Part shown: positions 1 to 11,245 of the stretch, in pieces | Layout of the letters: each line of letters starts with the position of its first letter | Numbering within the stretch: the stretch's first letter is position 1 | Source: Plasmodium coatneyi | Lineage: Eukaryota > Apicomplexa > Aconoidasida > Haemosporida > Plasmodiidae | DNA: 64,000 nucleotides | Direction of reading: 5' to 3' | NCBI RefSeq assembly: GCF_001680005.1 | Contig: NC_033558.1 | Coordinates: 340,501 to 404,500 of the forward strand | The notes under the pieces: generated by a model | Databases searched by the model: none | The model's input: only the letters and a program-made list of their open reading frames with translations | Told to the model about the DNA's origin: nothing | Program-made: the position numbers and the translations under genes

Positions 1-165
1 AGAAGGGTTACATGAAGAAAAAAAATATGTAATATTCATTGTTTTAGAATAAAAAGTGAATTCTGATTAAATGAGGGAGCACATATGAAATAATAAAGTT
101 GGAGTAAGGTAATTCTTGAAAGAATATTAATGTGCACATCATCTATACTATTCTTATTTTTTTAG
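1..165 (+). other. Intron of SICA-1 at the left edge
   Basis: AT-rich non-coding sequence that ends in a pyrimidine-rich acceptor (TTTTTTTAG, AG at 164-165). It directly precedes an open SICAvar exon, so I read it as an intron. The upstream exons lie outside the window. Confidence 0.7.
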
Positions 166-3100
166 AATGACGTATGGGAACATATAAGGAAAAAGAATGA
201 AGATGAAATAATGAAGTTACTGAAGAGCCCAGACAATAATAAATTGAAAAGTTTATGTGCTCAGGACCTGGAGAAACAAATTAATATTCTTCCACAGGAG
301 AAAGGATTCTGCAAAGCCATGGTAAGGATATTCCTACATATGAATGGAATGACAACTAAGGACAGGAATATAATAAAGGAGAACGATGGGGGGAAGGGTA
401 GGTCTCTCATGAGGTGTGTGATGGACACAGTAACTATGTTCAATTTATTTGGGGGGCATACATGTTATTGGAAATATGCACCATTTGCATACAGAATGGC
501 AACGAAGGAAGGGAAAAATTTGGGTATTAATGATAGTAATGGAAAGTGTGCATGGGTAAATAGTGATCAGTTAGTATTGGGAATAAAATTATTCGGAGGT
601 GCAGTTAAAGAATTAACTGAGGAACAGAAGAAAAGTAGGATTACAGATTGGCAAAACATAGAACAGGCTGGTAAGTTCTATTGTAAGAGATTGAAGGATA
701 CTGAAAAGAAAGGATGGATAGAAGAGGAAGAAAGAGGAAAAATACAGCATGCAATTAAAGATAAGGATAAATTATCGAAAGAAGATCGGAAGGATATATT
801 GAATAAAATAAGGGAAGGAAAATTAAATAACTTTCAAGAAATAGAAGAATTACTGGAACAGAAAATTAATGGGCCACCCCCCAAATCCCAATTAACAAGT
901 AAGGTTGATTGTAAGGATCATAGTAATAGGGTATGTTTGGATGCAAAGGTCAACAAAATGTTCCAATCTCGATGGGTAAGTAACAGTACTTCTTTATGTC
1001 CTTCATCTTTATGTTTTCATTCTTTTTCTTCCTCCTTTATCTTTTAAGAAAATATTTTTCATGGAAAATGGAACATGCATACCACAGCATGTAAGGAGTA
1101 GTAGTGGTTGTTAGGGTGGAAGGAATGTATTCCTAAGGGAAGGAAAGGTTGTGTTAGGGGTGGTGGAAGGAAGGTTGTTAGGTGGTGTGCGGTAGGTGGA
1201 AGAGAAGGTTGTTAGGGGTGGTAGGTGCATGAAAGGAACATTGTTAGGGGTGGTGGTAGGTGGGTTGTTAGGTGGATGGTAGGTGGGTTGTTAGGTTTGG
1301 TGGTGGTGAGTCATAAGTATATATATAAAAATGAACATGTACACATCATCCTTCCTTCCTATTTTTAGAGTGCAACAAAGGATCAAGTGTATGGTCTATT
1401 TCAAGAATTCAACAGGGAACTGAATGACGACGATGAGAACGATGGTTCTACAGCTGTTTGTGACGAAGTCGTAGAAGGTAACCACGTCACCAACCGTGAT
1501 CTGCACAAATGTTTCTGTAAAATTCTTATAAGGAATTTAGGTAAAGTAACAAAGAAGAATAGTACGTACACCTATAATAAGACAAAGTGGAATGTGCACA
1601 GCATGAACGAGAAAGCGCCATGTGATCTGTTGAATTTATGGCTAGTTCTATATGGATCAAAGTATAATATAAGCAAAGAGAATATTGAATATGCATTCAA
1701 GGCAATAACTAATTTAAACAATGCATTTCCCGAAAATAAATATGAGAATTGTATATATACAGGTAATTTTTCAGTGAACGAAGTGCAGGAAGGTGTTGGT
1801 TACAAGGAAATTTATAAATGGTTTCTGAATTATGACAGTGAAAATAAAATGTGGGCAATAAGTAACGAGAATGCATGCAAGAGAAAAGACGGGAAAATCA
1901 ATGGACACAGTAAAATAATAAAGGAAAAAGTAGAAGACGCAAGTAAACAGTTGCAAATCAAAGCAAAGACGGTTGCTGAAGAAATAAAGAAAGGGATTCC
2001 CATAATTGAATCAGTTGAGAAAGAATTAAAGTCCTCTAAATCTCGACTATCCCCCACCCTGAAATCGGGTGGATCAGGTTGTTCTATGGAATTAGGGAAA
2101 AAAGTCCAAGACGGGGAAGAAGGTACAATGTGACCACTGTGTATTTCCATTGTCCATGTGTAGAAGTGTACATAGTTCCTATAATTGCATTTATAGTTTA
2201 AATATAACTTACCATGCATGGACTATTCATATGGGTGTATGCCTCCTTTCTATGTTCTTCATTCACTTTGTAGAAAATTGGGGAGAGCTCTTCACAAAAT
2301 TTTCAAATCATCCTATGGAAAATGACACTCATTATGATAGAAGTAAATTTAGGGTGCTGTCCACGTGGTGTGAAGTGGAAGATGATGACGATGGAGGTGT
2401 TAATTTAACAAAGCATAAAGAATTTTGCAAATTGATGCTGAAAAATTTGTTAATGGTAAGTGAAGAAAAGTACAAATGTGAAAAAGAAACATTGCAGCAG
2501 GGAGGAAAGAAATGGTGTGTTAAAGCATGTGACTTATTGAATATATGGTTATTGCATATAAAGGATGAATGCGTATCGGAGGATGTTATTAAAGGAGTGT
2601 TCACAAGAGTGCATGCAGCAGATGCACTTTTCGGAGACACTGGGGAATATACGAAGTGTATGTATGGAAGGATTAGTAATTTACTAAGGGATAATGATGA
2701 TATGTTAAATAATATGCTGAAATGGATGGAATGTAAGAAGAGAGAGGGGGAAATGGATGAGGTTTATAAAAAGAATTGGTGTAATAAAAGTGCTGGACTG
2801 AACAGATCAGTTGGATGGAATCAATGGAAAAATAAAAATACAGATAAAGAAAGAGAGTTGGAAGGGGAGAAGTATATGGAAGAACTTAAGAAGGTGGAAG
2901 AGCAGAAGGAAGATGTATTACAAGAGATAAAAAAGGTGTCCTTGGGACAGCAACCCCCTCCGCCCCCACCTCAACAACAGGATGGTGGGCATACACAACA
3001 AGGTGGTAATAAACCACAGGGACCACCTCCCCCAGGAAAACCACAAGAACCACCACAACCAGGTGGGCTAAGTACGGAAAGTAAAGATGATACAGATGGA

Positions 3101-4897
3101 AAAGGAAAAGGTAAGTCTTCAGCTCCAAACTGTGTGGAAGGAGTAGTGGACGGTAACGCTGAAGATGCTATGAAATGTATTAGTTTGGACGATGATGTGC
3201 CACCAACAGAACCGCCCACTAATATTGTGGATGAACAGTATGAAGCTACACGAACTAGTGGTCCCGTTGGTAGGGAAGGTAGTGAAATAGCTAAGGTTGA
3301 CATAGCTGAGGATCATACTCAACTTCCTTCTTCCTCCGTCACCCATGTTCCTGCAGTTCCTCCCGGTCTCCCCGCCGCTCCCACTGATCCTATCCCTGAT
3401 GACCCTGACCAGGATCTCTCCTCTTCTAGTAGCAGTTCTAGATCCTCCAGTAGTAGTAGTTCCTCTTCCAGTGCTACCTCCCCTGGTGTCCCTGAACCGG
3501 CCACTCCTAATTCTTCGCAAGATGATAAAATTGCTCATACGAATGGTGCACAGGGCCCATCGGGTGGTGGACCACCTACTGCTAATAAGGATAGTACAAT
3601 TGAACAGAAGGATCATTCGTTAACTACTACTCCAACATCAACACAGTATCCAACAGCAACAACAACATCTGTTCCAGCAAAAGGGAATGATCGGGGAAGT
3701 GGTCCGAAATCAGCAGGTGGAAGGCAGGCTTTCCTTCCACCTAGGGTGTTAAAATGGAAGGTAGGGAAAGAAGGAATCGTACCTTTCGACCTCCTTACCC
3801 CATACCTTCCTACCATTCCTGTTTTCATTGGTATTTCTGCTATGACCTACCTCCTCTGGAAGGTAAGAAAAAAAAAAAAAAAAAAAATTTTTTTCCGCAA
3901 AAAGAAAAAAAAAAAAGAAAGAAAAAAGAAAAGAGTGGATGAATATGTGAATGAGTAAAGGAGTATAAGGTTTCGCATAGTAAGATATGTGTACGATTTC
4001 GCACTTTAGGGTGTGTATATAAGATTTCACACTTAAGGCTGAGTGTAGGATTTTGTATATAGGGAAGGTGTCGCATTTTACACTTTATGGGTGTGTGTAG
4101 TATTTCGCATTTTAGGGTGTGCGTGTAGTATTTCGCATTTTAGGGTGTGCGTGTAGTATTTCACATTTTGGGGTGTGTGTGCAGGATTTCGCATTTTAGG
4201 GTGTGTGTGTAGGATTTCGCATTTTAGCGGGTGGGTGTGTATATGATTTTTTTAGGGTGTGTAGAATATCTGGGTTTAGGGTGTACGTAGGATTTCGCAT
4301 TTTAGGGGTGTATGTGTAGGATTTCACACCTGGGTTTGAAGTAGTAATTACTTTTGCGTGTAAACAACATTTCACACCCCTATTAAAGAAACATTTTCTC
4401 TTTTTTTTTTTTAGTACTTTGTCCTCGGTAAGCGAAGAAAACGTTACAAAAGAGCTCATCAAGTACGTGTTCCTCAAACTTTGGAAGAACAACCTCTTGA
4501 TCATGTGGACGACCAGGCAGATGGTGCACATGAATATACCTTAGTAAAGGAACGAAAACCGAGATCTGCTCCAACGAGAAGGAGGAAAAAACGTTCTGGT
4601 CGCCGCATGATTATTGATATTCATTTAGAAGTCTTAGACGAATGTCAAAGGGAAGAACTGTATTCGACGAAGGAGGACTTCCTTGTCATTATTGTTCAAG
4701 AATTTATGGGAAGTGAATTTATAAAAGAAGATTCTGTTCCTAAGGAAGGTGTTCCTAAGGAACAGGTTCCATGTTCAGATTCCAGGTTGAGGGAGGAAGA
4801 CCTTGTTCCTAAGGAAGGTATTCCTAGGGAAGATGTTCCTCTGGAACAGGTTCAAAGTGCAGATTCCAGGTTTAGGGGAGGAAGACTTTGTTCCTAA
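166..4897 (+). CDS. SICAvar: SICA-1: SICAvar variant antigen, 5' end missing, tail frameshifted
   Basis: SICAvar genes encode schizont-infected cell agglutination antigens displayed on infected red cells and switched for immune evasion. Exons by GT/AG and phase: 166-975, 1369-2122, 2274-3862, 4415-4897 (about 1,211 residues present). Exons 1-3 carry cysteine-rich domains with SICA-type patterns (FCKxMVR..., CDLLNxWL). Exon 3 continues into a Pro/Gln-rich then Ser-rich linker and one membrane span (PYLPTIPVFIGISAMTYLL) ending in WK. The last exon is the conserved basic cytoplasmic domain (LGKRRKRYKRAHQ, MIIDIHLEVLDECQ, QEFMGSEF) followed by acidic repeats with the core VPKE(G/Q)VP. A one-base shift near 4875 ends the frame at 4897. 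SICAvar identity is very likely; functional status is unclear. The large Ser-rich linker inside exon 3 is open throughout, so I kept it as coding. Confidence 0.93.
1075..1315 (+). repeat. G-rich degenerate repeat in SICA-1 intron
   Basis: The intron at 976-1368 is filled with imperfect copies of GGAAGGTTGTTAGG and GGTGGTGGTAGGTGG. The complementary C-rich form fills the second intron of KIR-2 (about 42.1-42.78 kb). Runs of GG and GGG on the sense strand could form G-quadruplexes, which is inference. Confidence 0.8.
3958..4345 (+). repeat. Tandem repeat in last SICA-1 intron
   Basis: Roughly a dozen imperfect units of about 25-31 bp with the core GTAGGATTTCGCATTTTAGG lie in the intron between the membrane exon and the cytoplasmic exon. 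The same repeat occupies the equivalent intron of SICA-2 and SICA-3. The core ends in TTTAGGG, the Plasmodium telomeric heptamer permutation. Confidence 0.9.
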
Positions 4898-5180
4898 GGA
4901 AGGTGTTTCTAAGGAACAGGTTTCCAGTTCAGATTCCGGGTTTAGGGAGGAAGACTTTGTTCCTAAGGAAGAAGTTTCTAGGGAACAGGTTCCAAGTTCA
5001 GATTCCGGGTTTAGGAAGGAACACTTTGTTCCGAAGGAAAATGTTTCTACGGAAGAATTTCCTAAGGAACAGGATCCACGTTCAGGTTTAGGTTTTAGGG
5101 ATGAAGACTTTGTTCCATAGGAAGGTGTTCCTAAGGAACAGGTTCCTTGTTCAGATTCCGGCTTACGGCATAGTAAATAC
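4871..5180 (+). pseudogene. Out-of-frame remainder of SICA-1 acidic repeat tail
   Basis: The acidic VPKE repeat continues past the stop at 4895-4897 but in the next frame, up to a second stop at 5118-5120. At 4871-4880 the sequence has four G where the otherwise identical downstream copy (about 4937-4945) has three, so a single-base insertion explains the shift. Beyond the second stop a further half-repeat is still recognisable in the same frame. This is either real decay of the tail or a homopolymer sequencing error. Confidence 0.75.
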
Positions 5181-6235
5181 TTTTTTTTTTTGTTGTTGTT
5201 GTTTTGTAATTAAATTGTTTACGTTAATGCTTAATAAATATAAGTAAAAAGAACTCTTTAATACATTCCTATATGTTTGGTAAATTTTTTTCACTGAACA
5301 TCCAATATGTTATATTTTTTTTGTTATAGGTTTCTTTACCTTCATAAATTTTTTTTTTAATTTTTTACACAAAAATATTTTTTTGAAAAGGTCAGCACAT
5401 TTTTTTTTTTTTTTTTTTTTTTCTTCTTCGTGCTTCGTTCGGAGTACCTTCTCTTAAACAGCTATACATATATACAAATGTAGATGCAAATGTAGGAAAA
5501 AAAGGAAAAGGAAATAAAATAAAAAAAAATTATCGCTCAAAGGAAAGAAAAGATATGGGAAAAAAAAAAAAAAAAGGAATAGCAAAAGGAATGTTGCAGG
5601 GTCCCTTGCGAAGGAATTCCATATATACACATATATAAGGTACCCGGTGCCGCCTGCTCATTTGGTACCGTTTCTGCATTGGAACAACTCCTCCAACATA
5701 TTTTAGGGACCCCCTTTTTTTTTTTTTTAAAAAAAAAAAATAATAATAAATAAAAAAGAATACGTATAGTTTATCACGTAAAAGCGCATTCACGTATGCA
5801 TACACATTGATGTACCTATACGTAACGCACTCTTTTTTGCTGTACTCTCACCATGCTGCTACATTTGAATACGGGAAATTTGCCCCTCATTGGGATAAGC
5901 TGGCGCAATTCGCTTTGTTCGCCGAGCCTACCGCGGTAACTGTTACGTAGTTCGTGGCAACGTTGAAAACTGGCTCCACGTATTTGAACCGCTGCCACAG
6001 CTCAATAACGGTCCTTTTAGAGGACTACCCAGATGTTCCAATCTGCGCGTAAGTGGCAAACATCCCCGGGTAGTACTTTCACCCCATTTTGCGAATGGAT
6101 GTGATTGTCCACCTGACAAGGAATGAACGATGCCTCTCATTTGTGCGAAGTTCGATAGGGGAAGAACTTTCCGTAAGAGCTGAAATTTAGCACCTCCTCG
6201 CATGAAAAAACTGCTCACCTTCCCTTGTGCGGAAA
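5181..6235. other. Gene-free spacer between SICA-1 and core block
   Basis: It holds long T runs and two short modules shared with other variant-gene ends: a TAATTAAATTGTTTACGTTA-like motif at about 5205-5235, also seen past SICA-2 and SICA-3, and a reversed copy of the recurrent boundary element at about 5421-5500. From about 5,815 base composition becomes balanced, like the core genes, and probably contains the upstream region of the rhomboid-like gene. No convincing coding exon was found. Confidence 0.6.
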
Positions 6236-7585
6236 ATGTTTCACCATTTGAGGGGGAAAAATGCACTGCATAACTACCTATCGAGGTGCGCCTGGGGGAA
6301 GTTCCCACCTGGGGTTATCCCCTACCGGAACCGCGGGCCCAAGGTGAGAGGCCTAACTGTGTTGGAAACTTTGAGAAGACCCAACAGTGGTTATAGTAAG
6401 AAGGGCGACCCATCGCACACCACAAGGCACAGAACGGATTGCAAAGGTGGCAAAGCAGTTCCCTTTAAAGAAAAGCATGAAAGAGACGGACGTAGCGAAC
6501 GCAGTAACAAGCTAAACGCAGAAACGTCCATGTACTACCCAAAGAGCAACTCCTTCCCATATGTGACTACCGGCATCTTGCTCAGCATGGTGGGCATTTC
6601 GTCCTTCTTCCAATTTTTAATTTACGACTTGAAAAATTGTGAGGACGAATCGAGCATCCTGCTGAGGGTAAACGAAATCCTCGCCCATCTGGATGCCTAC
6701 TTTATAATTCACGACTTTGAGGGGGGCCCAAGTGAAGGACGCAATGCAGGCAGGCGTGGTGCCGTGGAGTCTAGCCTCTTCAGTATCAAATATTTGACGT
6801 CCCCATTTTTCACTAATGAAAATATCCTACAGTGCGCAGTTCAGTTGTCCACCTTTTTTTTGGCCTCCAGATTTCTCGAAAAACAATTTGGGTCCCTTAA
6901 GTTTGGCGCCCTATTCATATGCGGCTGCATACTTTCCAACCTTCTAACACATCACTTTTTAAAATATCTTACGAACCAAATGGAAGCATTAAACTTTTTC
7001 AGCTTTGTTCTCATACACCCTTCTGGGTCCATGGCTTTTATATGTGCCCTGTGCTCCATTTGCTTCAAAAATTGTGCCATCTGGAAGGACATCCCTGTGC
7101 ACTGCTCCATTTTAGTCGTTCCCTATTTACTTTCTTCCTTTTACGGCCTCTTATCTTTGTACAAAATTGGAAAGAACAGTTTAGAAAAGACTCATGGGGA
7201 GGTCGATCAGGAAGGAGGCGCTCCCAATCAGAGGAAATCCCTCCAAAATGTACACCGTAAAGACCATCCCTATGAAGATTCCCCACAGATGGATGTGCCA
7301 AACGCAACAAGCAGCAGCCATGCCAACGTCCCAAGTGAAGCCATGGAAACTTTAAGGAACTTCCTAATCGTAAAAGCATGTGATGAAGTTATTAAGAGAC
7401 GCAAAAAGGAAAATATGTTTCCAAGCAGAAAGATACAGAACCTCAAAAATGAATCGCTAAAAAATATCAACGAAATTAATGACAAGTCGAAGAAAATATT
7501 TTTTGGTTTGTCTTCTTCCTTTACGGACATATGTGGCATCCTCCTCGCATCGTGCGGGTCTTTCCTTTTTAAAATGCTCAGGTAG
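6236..7585 (+). CDS. Rhomboid-like polytopic membrane protein
   Basis: Single-exon reading frame of 449 residues. The open frame begins nine bases earlier at a GTG, but the first ATG is 6236. The N-terminal 105 residues are basic and polar and could be a targeting extension. Predicted membrane spans lie near residues 110-130, 199-214, 222-240, 252-277, 288-308 and 427-446, with an Asn/Lys-rich hydrophilic loop of about 120 residues before the last. The order 'SRFLEKQFG...FGALFICGC...HPSGSMAF' resembles the rhomboid/TMEM115/derlin superfamily, where a glycine-rich motif opens the fourth helix. A full GxSG serine-protease motif and a partner histidine are not clear, so it may be a non-catalytic member. 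It converges on the next gene (-). I cannot name an ortholog with confidence. Confidence 0.7.
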   Translation: MFHHLRGKNALHNYLSRCAWGKFPPGVIPYRNRGPKVRGLTVLETLRRPNSGYSKKGDPSHTTRHRTDCKGGKAVPFKEKHERDGRSERSNKLNAETSMYYPKSNSFPYVTTGILLSMVGISSFFQFLIYDLKNCEDESSILLRVNEILAHLDAYFIIHDFEGGPSEGRNAGRRGAVESSLFSIKYLTSPFFTNENILQCAVQLSTFFLASRFLEKQFGSLKFGALFICGCILSNLLTHHFLKYLTNQMEALNFFSFVLIHPSGSMAFICALCSICFKNCAIWKDIPVHCSILVVPYLLSSFYGLLSLYKIGKNSLEKTHGEVDQEGGAPNQRKSLQNVHRKDHPYEDSPQMDVPNATSSSHANVPSEAMETLRNFLIVKACDEVIKRRKKENMFPSRKIQNLKNESLKNINEINDKSKKIFFGLSSSFTDICGILLASCGSFLFKMLR

Positions 7586-8112
7586 TTTTTGTTGTGGTTT
7601 CCCGCGCGATGGCAAGGTAAGGTAGGGCACGCGTGCCGTGTGCACCTACCCAAATGGGAGCTTATCAATTTTGGGAGAAACAGATAAGCGCGTTAAACTT
7701 ACCCACCCAGGTGCGCCCCCGAATTTGTAAAAGAAGACCCCCTTCTCATTGCTCTGTTATAATTTAAGGGGGAAAAAACTACCGGGTGGACGTATGTAAT
7801 TCTTAGCACCCTCATTTTAGCTGCACTATTTTTTATTTTTTTTTGTTTTTGTTTTTTTTTCGAGTGAAGCTAACAATGTTGTGCACCCCTCGAAAGGGAT
7901 AAACACCCTTTGTGGGTGCCCAGCCTGTCAGCCATCTTGAACGAGCGCTCCTTTACCTGTTTCTTTCTTCCGCTTTAATCGCAATAGCCTTTTATCCATG
8001 AGACATAGTGATGGAGGGTACTCCCTTCACACTCAATCCACTTCTTAGAAAATGCTACATTTAGCAGCACCACCACACCCCCAGGATGCCCCATTTGTAG
8101 ACTTCCCCAATG
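7586..8112. other. Convergent 3' spacer
   Basis: Region between the stop codons of two convergent genes. It contains a T-rich run at about 7830-7860 and no supportable coding exon. Confidence 0.6.
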
Positions 8113-11100
8113 TCAGCGCTTCGGCACAGTTTTCATTTTTAACGACGACAAAGACACCTTCCTCTTCACAGTTATATGGAGCGATGCATTCTTATGTTTT
8201 GCAATTTCGTCTGCAGTCATTCTTTTATTTGAATAATTCAGATGAGCCAAGTCGGCGTTCAGAACCTTTTGCAAAATGTTACTGCTCTTCTTTGGGGGAA
8301 ACTTCTTCATGGGTTTCTCCAAAATGGGGGAGAAACCCTTTGTGTTGTTCTGGTCCAAGTGGCCGATCGGTTTGGTCAGTGGATCGCCCTGAAATAGGGA
8401 ACCTACATCGCTTGTCGCCCCGACAGTCGATACCGCCTTCTTAACCTGCAGGAAGTCCCTCTTCATTGAATACCCCTTTAAGCTCCTCCCCATGGGATGC
8501 GCACGAAATTTCGTACTTCCATCTACGTTGCCATCTACGTTGGCATCTGTGTTTCCATCCTTCTTTCCATCTGCGCTTCCTTTATCGCTGTCTCCCCGTC
8601 TTACCATTTCCCCCTCCTCTCTGCCTACCCCTGGAAAGGCTTTACCTTCCAAGTCGCTAGCTATTTGATCCTTATGTTGGCCCTTTTCCGCACCCGAATC
8701 GTCGCTGGACTCCGAACTTTTCTCTTCCCCAGGGGTACCAAATTCGCTGTTCCGTTCCTCCCTCTCCGTGTCAGCACTGTGGCTCGATGCCCTTCCTAAT
8801 TTTCCATTTATCGTGAAATTGAATGCACTAAATAGGTCAGAGAAATATGTACTGGAGCTCCCTTTGGGTTCCTACAAAGGTAGGAAGGTAATTGTAGGTG
8901 CGTTCGTGGGGTGGAGCAAACAACCTCCGCGGTAGTCGCGATATGCTGCTCGTGAGAAGAACAGACCGCCTTGCGCCATAATGTGTGCACACGGGAAAGC
9001 GAGCGAACTTTGAAGGGCCAAACGGTTGGGCATTTTTTATTTTATTTTTTCTTCCATCGCGTTACCTTCTTGGGACTCTCCTCCCGGTGTGACATGCTCG
9101 CTTGGATCTCCTCTTCTGAAAAAAAAAGAAAAAAAAGACTTCCCTTAGTGGGGTATTTTCAAAAGGAGAAACGCTGCTCCATTTTGTCCAACATTTATCT
9201 CCCCTTCGCCTTTCCCAGAAGAAGTACCGCATCACAGACGGCACCTAAGTGTGCACAACCACCCCCACTCATAACGCCCTTACCTCTGCCACCATCTTCA
9301 CTCGAAGTAGCGATGACCACCTCGTTTACGTGAACAATGCTGCCACTTTTTTTTAAAACCAATGGACTTTCCTTGAAACTTTTTCTCTTTAACAAATCAG
9401 AAATATTCTTCCCATTTGGTTCTTTCATTTTTAGAAGGCTTTTTATTAATCCGCCTGTAAGGGGGGGTATTTTCTTTGGGGCATTCTTCACCTTAGGGGT
9501 TACCCCCTCCAACTGTCCATTCGACATCTTCACTTTTTCATTTTGCACGGACAAACTACTGCTACCTTTCTGTTCTACTTCTGAGCCTTTCCCACTAACT
9601 GGATGCTTCAAAATGGGAGTATATGCCCCTAACGGGGGTCCTTTCCCCTTTGGTACAATCTTTCCTTTCTGAAGGGGTGGCAGGAGTCTACCAGCTACGC
9701 TTTCCTTCGCACTTGGTACAGTAGTTTCCCCCAAGGTGTTCGATTCATCCGTACCTGCCATCCCAGTTGGGTTGCTTCCTTCTTTTAAAATGTGAGGTTC
9801 AACTGAGAGGTCACTTCTTTGTTCCACCGCCTTGGCGCTTATCTCGGTACCTTTAAAATAGCAACTTTGTTTTTCTTGATTTACCGTTGGAGATCCCCCG
9901 TTTGGTACTTTTGACAGAAACTTTTCACCCCTCATGATATTTTTACTCTCTTGTCTTTTGGCTAGCTCCTCTTTATAACTCTCCACTGTGTGCACACCAT
10001 TCGGTTTGGCATCCTTTGGAGTAACTTTCTGAGTGAATCCCTTTTTAGACACATCTTCCTGGACTTCCTTTCGGTTAGAAATTCCCTTGAAGTGAATCAC
10101 ATTGGAGTATTTACTTCTACCCAAGCTGCCAACTCGATTGGCCTCTTTTTCAGCACAAGGGACTGCTACATTATCTCCTTCGTTTTCGTACCTGTTCTGC
10201 GGTGCAAGTATTCTGGTGACACCTCTTCCGGTTGACAGGAGTTTCGAACCTTCACCTTTCGAAGGGGGAGTTGGAGCGGGACGTGGTCTAGGAGTTACTT
10301 TCCCCCGTCCTGAATTAGCCAAGTAAAGCATTCTCCCTACACAGTTACTGTCCTTTTTAATACGGTTAACAGGTAATGATCCCAATATTTTTTCACTTTT
10401 GTGGATCCCTCCTTCAAGGGTTCCCTTCTCCATACCAGGCACTACATTTTTTAATGGCTCCTTTAGGAAATTTCCCCCCTCTTCAACTTCAGTACGAAGT
10501 AATAACAACTTTTTATTTTCTTTCCCCCCTAGGGGGTCCCTTGCATACAAATGAGTGCTATTCCTGTGGGGGTATAACCCCATCCCGCTGCGTGGAATGC
10601 ACTTGGGTGAAGGATCACCCTCCAAATGGGGATCACTCCACACGTTGGGCTTACTCAACAAGTGGAAACTACGCGATAATGGTAATGGTAATGTGTTGTC
10701 CCGATAAATATCATCATCCTTTAGGATCATTTCAGTCAAGGACGGCTTGCAAACACTTGGGTCCTTTGACGAGATAGCCCTTAATTTCAAACTGAGGGGA
10801 ATAAATTTCCAAACATTATGCAGATGTAGCCATTTCTTATCATCAAGTAGTACAGATATGTATTTCAGATCATTGGAGCAGTGTTCCCAGAGGTGTCGGT
10901 ACAGTAACCATGACCTGTTGTTTGTCTTCACACACAACCATTTTAAATCCCTCCTGCATAATTCCCATCTGTCAGCAATGGTTAGCCACCCCTTATCATC
11001 AGTTTCGGAAGCTATCCATTCTAGGTCTTCTAATTTGTGAGGAGGAAGTTCATCCCTTGTCTCCGCCTCCTTCTCCACGTGTGTATCTCCTATTTGGGTT

Positions 11101-11147
11101 AATACTGTATGTATCAATTTTGTGCACCGGTATATTTTTTTATCCCT
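8113..11147 (-). CDS. Conserved-type protein with three 26-residue Trp-rich repeats
   Basis: Three exons join in phase: about 11147-9284, 9115-9066 (50 bp) and 8871-8113, giving roughly 880 residues. Near the N-terminus are three tandem 26-residue units with the pattern D-L-x-(W/Y)...(D/N)-(D/N)-(K/R)-x-W-L...W-(E/K), for example DLKWLCVKTNNRSWL. The rest is Ser/Gly/Lys-rich low complexity with no enzymatic motif, probably disordered. No in-frame ATG precedes the repeats, so an upstream exon must exist. A candidate is ATG at 11225 with a GT donor at about 11193, which joins in phase to an acceptor at 11146. That candidate starts only about 20 bp past the stop of the upstream gene and is unproven. 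I do not recognise the family. Confidence 0.75.
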
Positions 11148-11245
11148 CTAAAAAGGTGTCACAGAAAAATTGGGGAGAGGTGTTGGGGGGTACTTAGGCG
11201 CACGCCACTTCGCACAAGTGAACATATATAACTACGCTCACGCAA

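Noticed and set aside
3111..3356. GTAAGT donor and pyrimidine-rich CTGCAG acceptor inside SICA-1 exon 3
   Set aside because: The stretch is fully open, GC-rich and codon-like, and flows into the Ser-rich linker; introns here are AT-rich. I kept it as coding.
2886..3828. Several long frames on the minus strand and alternate plus frame across SICA-1 exon 3
   Set aside because: They are shadows of the Pro/Ser-rich coding strand with biased composition.
4803..5120. Independent 105-codon plus-strand gene
   Set aside because: It is the SICA-1 acidic tail displaced by a single-base insertion, not a separate gene.
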